Made by a program: the position numbers and the translations under genes. A stretch of DNA of 64,000 nucleotides from Rhizobium sp. TH2 (GTDB lineage: Bacteria; Pseudomonadota; Alphaproteobacteria; Rhizobiales; Rhizobiaceae): assembly GCF_024707525.1 (NCBI RefSeq), contig NZ_CP062231.1:4839501-4903500 (forward strand), given 5' to 3'. The notes beneath the pieces were generated by a model. It ran no database searches. It was not told where the DNA came from and saw nothing but the letters and a program-made list of their open reading frames with translations. Of this stretch, positions 41,038 to 50,529 are shown one piece after another (position 1 is the stretch's first letter; every line of letters starts with the position of its first letter).

Positions 41038-43749
41038 ATGGCAAGAAGCATTCCGGCCGATTATGACAGCCGATCTGTTCGCTTCACTGTGACTTCATTT
41101 CTCTGGCGCCAGGCCAAGGCGATCGGCGGCATATCGCTGCTGACCGTGCTCGGGCTGGCCGTCGCGGCACTGTCGACATGGAACGTGCTCGATCCGAGTT
41201 ACTCCAACGCCACCTCACGCGAACCGACCAACATACTCGGTTCGGCCGGCTCATATTTCACCGACTTGATGATGCAGTTCTTCGGTCTCGGCGCGGTGCT
41301 GGCGCTGCTGCCGGTCTTCGCATGGGCGCTGATGATGGTGCTCAATGTCCAGGTCCACCGCGTCGGGCCGCGCGCGGGTGCATGGTTCGGTGGCTCGGTG
41401 CTGGCATCCGCCGCGCTCTCCTGCTTCAAGCCACCGGTCACCTGGCCGATCCCCAATGGCCTCGGCGGCGTATTCGGCGATCTCATTCTGAAGTTCCCGG
41501 CGCTCTTCATCGGCTCCTATCCCGAAGGCATCGCCGCGATGGTGATCGGCACGATTTGCGCGACGCCGGCAATCGGCCTGCTCGCCTTTTCCGCCAACCT
41601 GATTGTCACATCCGAGCCCGAGCGCATCGAAAGGGCAAACGCACCCTCGATGCCGGTCAAGATCGTCAAGCCGCAGACGCAGCAGGCGGTCGCGCAGGAC
41701 GACGACGAGGACGAAGAGCGCGAATCGCCTTTCGCCTATATCCAGGGCTTTGCCGCCCACGCGCTCTACTCCGCCCAGGCCCGCCTTCGCCGCCTGACGG
41801 GAATGCCGGCCCGAAAGCCCGTGAAGCGCAGCTTCGACGAACCTTATGATCTGAACAATGAAGAATTCGGCCTGATGCACGAGGACGACCGCGGTGTCGT
41901 ACCCGTTCCTGCAAATCGCGGCCGTATCGAACCCTCGATGTTCGGCGAAACGCGGAATTCCGCCTCGTCGGCGCGTCGTATCGTCTCGGCACCCCAGATG
42001 GGTGACGAGGATGACGAACCGCCCTTCGATCTCGACCGCCCGTTAGGCATCCTTGCCGATGACGACCAAGACGATGGCGCGGACTGGGGCATGACTCCGG
42101 AAATCCGCTCGCCCCGCAAGGTGCCGATGCCGGCCCGTGCCGCTGCTCCGCAGCCGGCGCCGCAGGCCACCCGCGCGCAGTCGGGCGTACAGCATCGCGC
42201 CAACCAGAAGAACGATGGCTTCGACCTGCCGCCGATCGAACTTCTCACCGAACCCAAGGCCATCGCCCGCGATGCGTCGCTGTCCAACGAGGCGCTGCAG
42301 CAGAACGCCCGTATCCTCGAAGGCGTGCTGGAGGATTTCGGCGTCAAGGGCAACATCATCCATGTCCGCCCCGGCCCGGTCGTGACCCTTTATGAACTCG
42401 AACCCGCTCCCGGCATCAAGTCGTCCCGCGTCATCGGCCTCGCCGACGATATCGCCCGCTCGATGAGCGCCATTGCCGCCCGCGTCGCGGTCGTTCCCGG
42501 CCGCAATGCGATCGGCATCGAACTGCCCAACAAGATCCGCGAAATGGTGTTCTTCCGCGAGATGATCGGCTCACGCGATTTCGACCAGTCCAAGTGCAAG
42601 CTCGCGGTAGCGCTCGGCAAGACTATCGGCGGCGAACCCGTCGTCGTCGACCTCGCCAAGATGCCGCATCTGCTGGTCGCCGGAACCACCGGTTCGGGCA
42701 AATCCGTCGCCATCAACACGATGATCCTGTCGCTCGTCTACCGGATGACGCCGGAACAGTGCCGCCTGATCATGATCGACCCTAAGATGCTCGAACTCTC
42801 GGTCTATGACGGCATCCCGCATCTGTTGTCTCCTGTTGTCACCGACCCGAAGAAGGCCGTCGTCGCGCTCAAATGGACCGTCCGCGAGATGGAAGATCGC
42901 TACAAGAAGATGTCGAAGATCGGCGTCCGCAACATCGACGGCTTCAACGAGCGCGTCCAGAAGGCGGTGGAAAAGGGCGAGCAGATCACCCGCACCGTAC
43001 AGACCGGTTTTGACCGTCACACCGGTGAGGCGATCTACGAGACCGAGGAATTCGATCTCGCGCCGATCCCCTATATCGTCGTCATCATCGATGAAATGGC
43101 CGACCTGATGATGACCGCCGGCAAGGATATCGAAGGTGCGGTCCAGCGCTTGGCCCAGATGGCCCGTGCCGCCGGCATCCATGTGATCATGGCGACGCAG
43201 CGTCCGTCCGTCGACGTCATCACCGGCACGATCAAAGCGAATTTCCCGACCCGTATCTCCTTCCAGGTCACCTCCAAGATCGACAGCCGCACCATTCTCG
43301 GCGAACAGGGCGCAGAGCAACTGCTCGGCATGGGCGACATGCTTTATATGGCAGGCGGCGGACGTATCCAGCGCGTTCACGGCCCCTTCGTCTCGGACCT
43401 TGAAGTTGAGGAAGTGGTGGCCTTCCTCAAGAGTCAGGGCTCGCCGCAATACCTCGACGCGATCACTGCTGATGATGACGAGGATAGTGAAGGCGGCGGC
43501 TACGACGGCGCATCCGGAAGCATCGGCAATCTGGCCGATTCCGATGATCCTTATGATCAGGCGGTCGCCGTGGTATTGAAGGACGGCAAGGCTTCGACTT
43601 CCTACATCCAGCGCCGTCTCGGCATCGGCTATAACCGCGCCGCCTCGATCATCGAGCGCATGGAGAAGGAAGGTCTCGTCGGCCCGGCCAACCATGCCGG
43701 CAAGCGCGAGATCCTGGTGCCGACGGAAGAGGACATCCTCGCCCGGTGA
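41038..43749 (+). CDS. ftsK: DNA translocase FtsK
   Basis: A 903-residue septal DNA pump that clears chromosomes from the division plane and activates XerCD at dif. Four transmembrane helices lie in residues about 25-195. An acidic, Pro/Arg-rich linker runs to about 400. The RecA-like motor has Walker [17 protein letters not shown] near residue 548 and Walker [16 protein letters not shown]. The C-terminal winged-helix gamma domain ([31 protein letters not shown]) recognises KOPS. It is followed by lolA and xthA as in other rhizobia. The 141-base gap upstream shows no other gene. Confidence 0.97.
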   Translation: MARSIPADYDSRSVRFTVTSFLWRQAKAIGGISLLTVLGLAVAALSTWNVLDPSYSNATSREPTNILGSAGSYFTDLMMQFFGLGAVLALLPVFAWALMMVLNVQVHRVGPRAGAWFGGSVLASAALSCFKPPVTWPIPNGLGGVFGDLILKFPALFIGSYPEGIAAMVIGTICATPAIGLLAFSANLIVTSEPERIERANAPSMPVKIVKPQTQQAVAQDDDEDEERESPFAYIQGFAAHALYSAQARLRRLTGMPARKPVKRSFDEPYDLNNEEFGLMHEDDRGVVPVPANRGRIEPSMFGETRNSASSARRIVSAPQMGDEDDEPPFDLDRPLGILADDDQDDGADWGMTPEIRSPRKVPMPARAAAPQPAPQATRAQSGVQHRANQKNDGFDLPPIELLTEPKAIARDASLSNEALQQNARILEGVLEDFGVKGNIIHVRPGPVVTLYELEPAPGIKSSRVIGLADDIARSMSAIAARVAVVPGRNAIGIELPNKIREMVFFREMIGSRDFDQSKCKLAVALGKTIGGEPVVVDLAKMPHLLVAGTTGSGKSVAINTMILSLVYRMTPEQCRLIMIDPKMLELSVYDGIPHLLSPVVTDPKKAVVALKWTVREMEDRYKKMSKIGVRNIDGFNERVQKAVEKGEQITRTVQTGFDRHTGEAIYETEEFDLAPIPYIVVIIDEMADLMMTAGKDIEGAVQRLAQMARAAGIHVIMATQRPSVDVITGTIKANFPTRISFQVTSKIDSRTILGEQGAEQLLGMGDMLYMAGGGRIQRVHGPFVSDLEVEEVVAFLKSQGSPQYLDAITADDDEDSEGGGYDGASGSIGNLADSDDPYDQAVAVVLKDGKASTSYIQRRLGIGYNRAASIIERMEKEGLVGPANHAGKREILVPTEEDILAR

Positions 43750-43857
43750 ACTCCGGGCAAGGCTTCTGCGTTACTGGTTTCAAGCAGCCTGCGACGAAAC
43801 GCGCGCCTTGAAGGCGCCGTACTTTCTCTCCAGATAGGAGCGGAAAAGGAGACTGGA

Positions 43858-44523
43858 ATGGATGGATTCGAGATGAAGAACATGATGGCAAAGGCTGGCC
43901 TTACGCGACGCAATCTCGTCACGGGCGCCGCTGCTTTCACACTTCTCGCGATGCTACCCCTCTCGGTCGCCCAGGCCGCCAACAACGAAATCGCCCAGAA
44001 GATCGCCGATCACTTTTCCTCGGTCAAAACCATGCAGGGAGAATTCGTGCAGTTCGGCCCGCGCGGCGAACAGACGGCCGGCAAGTTCTTCCTCGAACGG
44101 CCCGGCAAGGTCCGCTTCAATTACGAAAAGCCGTCTCCCATGCGGGTGATCGCCGACGGTAAATCGGTGGTGATCGGCAACAGCAAGCTCAAGACATGGG
44201 ATATCTATCCGCTGTCCAAGACGCCACTCGCCCTTCTCCTCGACGAACGGATCGACCTCAAGGGCAAGATGGTCCGCGACGTCAAGGAAGAGGCCGACCT
44301 GATCACCATCAAGCTCGGCGACAGGTCTATCTTCGCCGATTCTACGATCACCATGATGTTCGACCCCAAGAGCTACGACCTGCGGCAGTGGACGATCACT
44401 GACAACCAGGGCAAGGACACGTCGGTGATGATTTTCAATACCCAGACGGGCATCACCTTCGATAAGGCGGTATTCCGCATTCCCTATGACGAAGTACACA
44501 ACATGGGCGGCAACGGCCGCTGA
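43858..44523 (+). CDS. lolA: Outer-membrane lipoprotein carrier protein
   Basis: A 221-residue LolA-type protein. Signal peptide after a 15-residue N-terminal extension (RRNLVTGAAAFTLLAMLPLSVAQAA), then the LolA beta-sheet (MQGEFVQFGPRGEQTAGKFF, RPGKVRFNYEKPSPMRVIAD). It ferries lipoproteins across the periplasm to the outer membrane. AAAAGGAG lies 7 bases before the ATG. It follows ftsK, the conserved order in alphaproteobacteria. Confidence 0.92.
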   Translation: MDGFEMKNMMAKAGLTRRNLVTGAAAFTLLAMLPLSVAQAANNEIAQKIADHFSSVKTMQGEFVQFGPRGEQTAGKFFLERPGKVRFNYEKPSPMRVIADGKSVVIGNSKLKTWDIYPLSKTPLALLLDERIDLKGKMVRDVKEEADLITIKLGDRSIFADSTITMMFDPKSYDLRQWTITDNQGKDTSVMIFNTQTGITFDKAVFRIPYDEVHNMGGNGR

Positions 44524-44531
44524 TTGCCGCA

Positions 44532-44555
44532 TTCCATTTAGCAATGAAAGATTCT
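44532..44555 (+). repeat. Solo right end of the structured intergenic repeat
   Basis: TTCCATTTAGCAATGAAAG and the next bases match 19 of 24 positions of the right end of the repeat at 12473-12496. No matching left arm or core is nearby, so this is a solo end or remnant, in the lolA-xthA gap. Confidence 0.5.
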
Positions 44556-44593
44556 AGTGTCCGGCGCGATTCACGTGCCCGGAGACTGCCTGC

Positions 44594-45397
44594 ATGCCGC
44601 TGACGATTGCCACCTGGAACATCAACTCGGTGCGGCTCCGCATGCCGATCGTCGAGAAGTTCCTGGATGAAAAGCAGCCCGATATTCTCTGCCTGCAGGA
44701 AACCAAGTGCGAGAACGACCAGTTCCCGATCGCGCCGTTCAACGATCGCGGTTATCTGCACCAGGCGATCCACGGCCAGAAGGGTTACCATGGTGTGGCC
44801 ATCGTCTCCCGCCTGCCGCTCGAGGAACACGACCGCCGCGACCATGGCAGTGTCGGCCATGCCCGGCATGTCTCGGTGAAATTCCGCGCCGGTACCAGGA
44901 CGATCCGGCTGCATAATTTCTACGTGCCCGCCGGCGGCGATGAGCCCGATCCCAAGATCAATCCGAAGTTTGCCCACAAGCTCGATTATATCGAGGAGAT
45001 GAAGGGGCTTCATTCCGAAGCGGAAGCAGGCGTCTCCTCGATCCTCGTCGGAGATCTCAATATTGCCCCGTTTGAACATGACGTCTGGTCGCACAAGCAG
45101 TTGCTCAAGATCGTCAGCCACACGCCTGTCGAGACCGACGGAATGAAAGAGGTCATTGCACGCGGCAACTGGCTGGACCTGATGCGGCAATACACGCCCG
45201 AACCGGCGAAGCTCTACACATGGTGGAGTTACCGCTCCGCCGACTGGGTGGCCGCGAACAAGGGCCGCAGGCTCGACCACATCTGGTCGTCGCCCGATCT
45301 CGGGCCACAACTCCAGGAAATCGAGATATTAAGGGAAGCGCGAGGCTGGGAGAAACCATCGGACCATGTTCCGGTGATCGCCCGCTTCGACCTGTGA
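44594..45397 (+). CDS. xthA: Exodeoxyribonuclease III
   Basis: A 267-residue AP endonuclease/3'-exonuclease. Catalytic motifs are all present: ATWNINSVR, LCLQETKC (metal Glu), LHNFYVPAGG, LVGDLNIAPFEHD and the C-terminal RLDHIWSS and SDHVPVIA (Asp-His pair). It incises abasic sites in base excision repair. It starts after GGAGACTGC; the preceding gap holds a solo repeat end. Confidence 0.95.
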   Translation: MPLTIATWNINSVRLRMPIVEKFLDEKQPDILCLQETKCENDQFPIAPFNDRGYLHQAIHGQKGYHGVAIVSRLPLEEHDRRDHGSVGHARHVSVKFRAGTRTIRLHNFYVPAGGDEPDPKINPKFAHKLDYIEEMKGLHSEAEAGVSSILVGDLNIAPFEHDVWSHKQLLKIVSHTPVETDGMKEVIARGNWLDLMRQYTPEPAKLYTWWSYRSADWVAANKGRRLDHIWSSPDLGPQLQEIEILREARGWEKPSDHVPVIARFDL

Positions 45398-45412
45398 CAT
45401 GAGGAATTCCGA

Positions 45413-45991
45413 ATGCTGACTGGCCGCGTCGATAACTTCGCGAACTCCCACCTGACCGGCTGGGCCTTCAATAAGGAGGCCCCCGGCGAACATGTGATTA
45501 TCCGTGTGAATTTCGGGACCCAGATCGTGGCGACCGGTATCGCGAACATTCTGAGGCCCGATCTGCCGAAATCAGGCATCGGCGCCGGCGACCATGCCTT
45601 CAGAATCGAACTGCCCTCGAACATCACATCGGTCAACGGACTGATGGTCATCGCGCAATCACAGAAGCATGGCGAGATCGCGCTTCCAATCGCGACCAAT
45701 GACGATCGTACGCTGGACGCCCTCTTCAACTCATTCACCAAGCGTTACGACAGCGCGCTCATCCTTCTCAAGCAGGAGATGGATGGCATCAAAGAGAGAA
45801 TGGAAGAGCGGGGACCTACCAGCGACCATGCCGAGATGCCCGATCTGCCCGATGATCTGGCGCAGCGTCTCATCAGGCTCGAAAATCGCATGGAATCGGC
45901 CGAGGTCTTCTTTGTCAGGATCGACGAGATGATGCGCCAGCTTGTCGTTGAAAAGAAGAAGCGCAGGAAGCGCTTTCTCGGCATTTTCTGA
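45413..45991 (+). CDS. Glycosyltransferase-associated protein with GW-type beta domain
   Basis: A 192-residue protein. Residues about 1-95 form a beta domain (GRVDNFANSHLTGWAFNKE, LRPDLPKSGIGAGDHAFRIELP) seen attached to or beside glycosyltransferases of surface polysaccharide and glycoprotein clusters. A helical C-terminal part follows (about 105-180, likely coiled coil) ending in a basic tail (KKKRRKRFLGIF). No signal peptide. Its stop overlaps the start of the next glycosyltransferase (TGATG), so they are translationally coupled. Function unknown. Confidence 0.7.
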   Translation: MLTGRVDNFANSHLTGWAFNKEAPGEHVIIRVNFGTQIVATGIANILRPDLPKSGIGAGDHAFRIELPSNITSVNGLMVIAQSQKHGEIALPIATNDDRTLDALFNSFTKRYDSALILLKQEMDGIKERMEERGPTSDHAEMPDLPDDLAQRLIRLENRMESAEVFFVRIDEMMRQLVVEKKKRRKRFLGIF

Positions 45992-47220
45992 TGCGGATCG
46001 CTTTCGTCCATCAATATTTCCCAGGCCAGTTCGCAAGGCTGGCGAAGCACTTCCTGGACGAAGGCAAGCATGATGTGATCGCATTTCATCGCGGGCTTCG
46101 CGATGGGCGGTCGAGCGACCCGGTCGACGGCATCCGGCTGATCGAATACGGCGAGGAGATTCCGCCGGAGCGCGACGAAAAGCGGGCACTTGCGGGCACC
46201 GAGCGGTTCATCCGCGAGGCTGTGAGCCTCGCGCGCAAGGCCGATACGCTCAGGCAGGAAGGCTGGGTGCCGGATGTCGTCTATTCGCATACGGGTTGGG
46301 GAAGCGCCGCCTATCTGCACGATGCCTTTCCCGAGGCGAAATTCATCAAATACTGCGAGTGGTTCTACAACAACACAGCCGAAAGCACCCAATTTCTCAA
46401 CCCGGCCCCACGGCCCATCGGCATCCGCATCGCAACCAGCCTGATGAACCTGCCGATCCTCGGCGATCTTGCGGCCGGCGATCTGCTGATCGCACCGACG
46501 GAATTCCAGAAGTCGCAGTTCCCCGCCTCCATCCGCCCGTCAATCGAAGTGGCGCCCGATGGCGTGAATATGGAATTCTTCTCGCCCGAGCCGGCGGCCT
46601 CCTTCGCCCTTCCCGATGGGCGAAAGGTAACCCGCTGCGACCGCGTCGTAACCTATGTTGCGCGGGGCGCCGATCCTTTCCGCGGCTTCGAGCCATTCAT
46701 GGAGGCGCTTGCGTCACTTCAGGCGCGCGACCCCTTGGTGGAGGCACTGATCCTCGGCGACCGGATGGTGTATTACGGTGCCGGGCATGGCACCGAAGAT
46801 CACTTCCACGAGGTCTTGAAATCGGTCGCGATCGATCCCTCACGCACGCATTTCCTCGGCAAGCTTGATTACGCGAATTACCGCGACGTGCTGCGCATCT
46901 CGTCCGCGCATGTCTATCTGACTGTGCCGTTCGTACTCTCATGGTCGATGCTGGAATCCATGGCGACCGGCTGCGCGGTGATCGGTTCCGATACCGCGCC
47001 GGTGCGCGAATTCATCCGTGATCGGGAGAACGGCCTGCTTGCGAACTTCTTCGACCCGCAAGGCATTGCCGCCCGTATCGAAGAGGCGTTGAACGGCGGA
47101 CCTGAAATCGAAGCGATGCGCGCGAATGCCCGCCGCACGATCGAAGAGCGCTGGGCAGCGGACTTCGCCCTGGCCCGGCACGACGCACTGCTCGCCCGCG
47201 TGCTGGCTCAGCCGAAATAG
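45991..47220 (+). CDS. Glycosyltransferase, GT4-type
   Basis: A 409-residue GT-B fold enzyme. The N-terminal acceptor domain starts MRIAFVHQYFPGQFARLAKH; the donor domain has VAPDGVNMEFFSP, FLGKLDYANYRDVLRISSAH and the E-x7-E region near SMLESMATGCAVIGSD. It transfers a sugar from a nucleotide sugar; product unknown. It is coupled to the 192-residue protein upstream and converges with another glycosyltransferase gene, overlapping it by 13 bases. Confidence 0.88.
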   Translation: MRIAFVHQYFPGQFARLAKHFLDEGKHDVIAFHRGLRDGRSSDPVDGIRLIEYGEEIPPERDEKRALAGTERFIREAVSLARKADTLRQEGWVPDVVYSHTGWGSAAYLHDAFPEAKFIKYCEWFYNNTAESTQFLNPAPRPIGIRIATSLMNLPILGDLAAGDLLIAPTEFQKSQFPASIRPSIEVAPDGVNMEFFSPEPAASFALPDGRKVTRCDRVVTYVARGADPFRGFEPFMEALASLQARDPLVEALILGDRMVYYGAGHGTEDHFHEVLKSVAIDPSRTHFLGKLDYANYRDVLRISSAHVYLTVPFVLSWSMLESMATGCAVIGSDTAPVREFIRDRENGLLANFFDPQGIAARIEEALNGGPEIEAMRANARRTIEERWAADFALARHDALLARVLAQPK

Positions 47221-48452
47221 AACTTGCCATAGGCGGCGAGAAGGTCGCTTCGTAAAGGGATCGGTCGGTTCAGGGAAATCTCGGTCAGCGACAGGTTGTC
47301 GATGACTTTTGCCATCGCCTCGGCAAGCGCGGCCGGGTCCGATCGCTCCGCAATGATGCCCGCGCCATAGCGCTCAAGTATCTCGGGCGCGCCGCCATGC
47401 GGATATGCGATCACCTGGCGGCCGGCATGAAGCGCCTCATAGACCACCAGCGGCGCATTCTCCCACCAGACCGACGGGAAGACCATGCAATCGACGTTCG
47501 CCAGGAGTGACACAAGTTCGTCGGACTGGTAGCCGCCGAAGAAAGTGATCTTCCGGCCAAGCGTCAGTTTCGCGGCTTCCATCCGGTCTGCGAGAAACTT
47601 GTCCTCGAAGAGCTGGGCGCCATGAACATGGATGCTGAATTCCGCCTTGCCGCTTTCGATCAGCAGGTCAGCGGCGTCGAGCAGGTCGGCGAGGCCCTTC
47701 ACGGCCGAGATATTGCCGAAATATCCGAACACCGGACCGCCGTTCGCACGCGGCACCGGCAGATCGGCGATCGCGGGATCGCTGCCGAGATAGCCATTCT
47801 CGACGACGCTGATTTCCATCGGCACGCCAAGATACCGGTCGAGCTTGTCCTTCAGGAAATAGGATGGCGAGACGAGATTGTCGCAGAGCGAAAGCGCGTT
47901 GCGGATATCCAGCGCCCGCATGGCGAAATCATTGGCGTTGCGGTTGGGAAAGCATTTCAAACACTGGTCCATCGTCGGCCCGGGACAGCGCTGCTTTTTG
48001 TCGTGCTTGTAGAGCTGTCCGTTATTGGCGCAGATCAGATAGAAATCATGGATGCTGAGGATGATTTTCGCCTCGGGCAACACGTTCCGCAGCACATGCA
48101 GCGCCTCCAGCCCGAAGTTCAGCACGTGATGGATATGCACCACATCCGGCCGGACGAACTTCAGATATTCGGCGAACTCCCGGAGGAGGCCATGATGCTC
48201 CTGCTGCTCGAGCTTGAAGCGGATGAAGTTGTTGACGAACAGCGCCGACTCGCGTTGATCAGGCGTCAGCGCGATCATCATCGTGCCTTGGTTGGGCGTG
48301 ATCTGGGTGCCATCGAGCGCGCCGAGATACCAGCTGTCGAGCCCCTGCTCGAGCGCCTCGCGATGCAGCGCCAGTGCGGTCAGTTCCGTGCCGCCGGGAT
48401 GAAACCGGGGATGGCTATGCGCGATCTGCAATATGCGCTTGCTAGATGGCAT
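47208..48452 (-). CDS. Glycosyltransferase, GT4-type
   Basis: A 414-residue GT-B enzyme: IAHSHPRFHPGGTELTALAL at the N terminus, DVVHIHHVLNFG, a Cys-containing insert (QRCPGPTMDQCLKCFPNRNA) and the donor-site FGYFGNISAVKGLADLLDA and PLVVYEALHAGRQVIAYPHGG. It is the last gene of a four-gene minus-strand operon after a type I exporter and another glycosyltransferase, overlapping the gene before it by 11 bases. Acceptor unknown. Confidence 0.88.
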   Translation of the reverse strand: MPSSKRILQIAHSHPRFHPGGTELTALALHREALEQGLDSWYLGALDGTQITPNQGTMMIALTPDQRESALFVNNFIRFKLEQQEHHGLLREFAEYLKFVRPDVVHIHHVLNFGLEALHVLRNVLPEAKIILSIHDFYLICANNGQLYKHDKKQRCPGPTMDQCLKCFPNRNANDFAMRALDIRNALSLCDNLVSPSYFLKDKLDRYLGVPMEISVVENGYLGSDPAIADLPVPRANGGPVFGYFGNISAVKGLADLLDAADLLIESGKAEFSIHVHGAQLFEDKFLADRMEAAKLTLGRKITFFGGYQSDELVSLLANVDCMVFPSVWWENAPLVVYEALHAGRQVIAYPHGGAPEILERYGAGIIAERSDPAALAEAMAKVIDNLSLTEISLNRPIPLRSDLLAAYGKFYFG

Positions 48453-50529
48453 CGTCGACCTCGTCGAACCGTGCCATCAGGACCTCGATCGTGTCGTTCC
48501 AGCGGTCGGTATGCAGCGCCCGGTTATAGATCGTCGAGCCGAGATCCCGCTCGACGGTGCTGTCCTGCATCGATTGCCGCTCGAAATGGAAGAGCGCCAC
48601 ATCAGGCATGTAGAGGCATGTGCCGCCCATTGCCCTGAGCTTCAGGCAAAGGTCGCTGTCCTCATAATCACCGACGACATAATCGGATGTGAACCCGTCG
48701 GCAGCGAGATAGTCGGCCTTTCGCAGGATCATCAGGGCTCCGGTTACCGCCGGCACCTCCCGCTCCTTGTCGGCCGCTGGCAGCGCGCGACCGTAGCCCT
48801 TGAAATAATGCATGTTCTGCCAGTGACTGGTCTCGAGCCTGAAGAAATACATGCCGGCATGTTGCAGGCTTTCGTCGGCATAGATCAGCTTCGGACCGAT
48901 CACGGAACGGGCGGGAAGCGTTGCCAGCCTGTCCACCAGCGGCTCCAGCCAACCATTACCCTCCGGAATGACGTCCGAGTTCATCAGTACGATCGTCTCG
49001 CCATCCGCGGCATCGACGCCGAAATTGTTGGCGAGCGCATAGCCGCCGTTTCGTCCCAGCACGACCAGCTTGATATCCAGCCGATGAACATGGACCGATC
49101 CGCTCAGGGTGTTCCTGACCCGCAGCGCGATAAGCGGATCATCGATCACATAGACGATCTCGCACGAGGCACGGACAAAGGGATCGACGTCGAAAGCGAT
49201 GAGCTGCGACCGGATGAAGCCGGTTTCCCTGTAGAGCGGGATGACGACAGAGATTTTCCGCGAGGATTTTGGCCCGTATTCAAACGTCTCGCGAACGAAT
49301 TGCCGGCTGTTGAGCGCGTGCTGCAACGGCGCCAGCGCGGGCTGGTAGATATTCCGCAGCACATCGAGATCGAAGGCATGGCCGGCGACGGCGTTGAGGA
49401 TCGTCTTGCGCTGGCTGAGAAGATCTTGGGCCGATCGTGGAGCGTCGACGAAATGATTTTCGCCATTGGCGAGGCCAACACGAAACCGTACGGAGGAAGG
49501 TGCACGCTCTTCCTCGCGGCGCGGCAGGAAAGCTGCGAAGCCGGTCACCTGGACGCGCGCGTCCTTGGCGCCGGTCTGTCCGGAATGCAGCATCCATCGA
49601 TCGGAAACGGTTGCATCGGCGAGGCTGTGATCGATCGCCGTCATCGTCTCGACGAGACCATCCGGATCATGGAACCAGCCCGCGACGAAAAGCCCGTGCG
49701 GCATGGAGGCGAAAGCCGAAATGTGAAACCGCAAACCGAGCACCGGCTCCGAGATTGATGCCGAACCGGCGTTCCGGCGCGTCAGGACGTCGAGTTCCAT
49801 GGCAGCATCATCGTCTGCGGAGTGGAGCAGGCTGACGCGATCGGGAGAAGACGAAGCGTGCAGCTTGCGGAATGCCCCGATATCTTCGTGGCGCTCGACG
49901 ACGAGGTCCAGAAGAGCGAGGCCACGCGCCGTAACGGCGAGCGAAGGACCTTCGACCGGTGGCGTGGAGAAGTCGATCGCCGCCAGCCGCTGACCATCGT
50001 TGTCGCGCGCCAGAAAACCCGCGACCGACCGCACTCTGCCAATGCCGAGCGTTTCGCCCTGCGATACGATGATGTCACCCTCCGCAATCCGCGCACGGGC
50101 CGGCACGGTGACGATCGCTGTATTGATGCCGGACACGGCATCGACATGCGCGTGCCCCTTGGCCAGGCCGGGCGTTGCAAAGAAGAGCGCGGTCAGCGCC
50201 TTGAACCGTTCGTCGTCCAGCAGCCGGAACATCGGCGCTACGGTGCCGAAGACCGCAGCGATCAATGACGCCTGATCCCCGACCGAAAGGCCCGCGGCGG
50301 AGGCGAACTCTTCCAGAGCAGAGACCTGCCGCCGGCTGCCAACAAGCGTCAAGACATTGAAATCAGGCGCCATCTGGAAGGCCGTGACGGATATATTGCC
50401 GACGCGGAAATCGAGCTGTTTGGCGTGCTGGAATGCCCCATCGGCGCCTTGCCCCCAAAGGAGCAGCACGCGTTCGCCGATCAGCCAGAACACCCCGGCA
50501 ACCGGGCTGCGCGCACTGTCACTGCTCAC
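48442..50529 (-). CDS. Glycosyltransferase family 2 with long N-terminal region
   Basis: A 695-residue protein. Residues about 1-400 have no catalytic motif I can name, though a GLFVAGWFHDPDGLV stretch near residue 275 resembles the GW-type domain of the gene at 45413. Residues about 420-670 are a GT-A glycosyltransferase (ISVVIPLYRETGFIRSQL, IVLMNSDVIPEGNGWLEPL, SVIGPKLIYADESLQHAGM). Overlaps by 11 bases with prsE-like upstream and with the GT4 gene downstream, so one operon. Confidence 0.85.
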   Translation of the reverse strand: MSSDSARSPVAGVFWLIGERVLLLWGQGADGAFQHAKQLDFRVGNISVTAFQMAPDFNVLTLVGSRRQVSALEEFASAAGLSVGDQASLIAAVFGTVAPMFRLLDDERFKALTALFFATPGLAKGHAHVDAVSGINTAIVTVPARARIAEGDIIVSQGETLGIGRVRSVAGFLARDNDGQRLAAIDFSTPPVEGPSLAVTARGLALLDLVVERHEDIGAFRKLHASSSPDRVSLLHSADDDAAMELDVLTRRNAGSASISEPVLGLRFHISAFASMPHGLFVAGWFHDPDGLVETMTAIDHSLADATVSDRWMLHSGQTGAKDARVQVTGFAAFLPRREEERAPSSVRFRVGLANGENHFVDAPRSAQDLLSQRKTILNAVAGHAFDLDVLRNIYQPALAPLQHALNSRQFVRETFEYGPKSSRKISVVIPLYRETGFIRSQLIAFDVDPFVRASCEIVYVIDDPLIALRVRNTLSGSVHVHRLDIKLVVLGRNGGYALANNFGVDAADGETIVLMNSDVIPEGNGWLEPLVDRLATLPARSVIGPKLIYADESLQHAGMYFFRLETSHWQNMHYFKGYGRALPAADKEREVPAVTGALMILRKADYLAADGFTSDYVVGDYEDSDLCLKLRAMGGTCLYMPDVALFHFERQSMQDSTVERDLGSTIYNRALHTDRWNDTIEVLMARFDEVDDAI

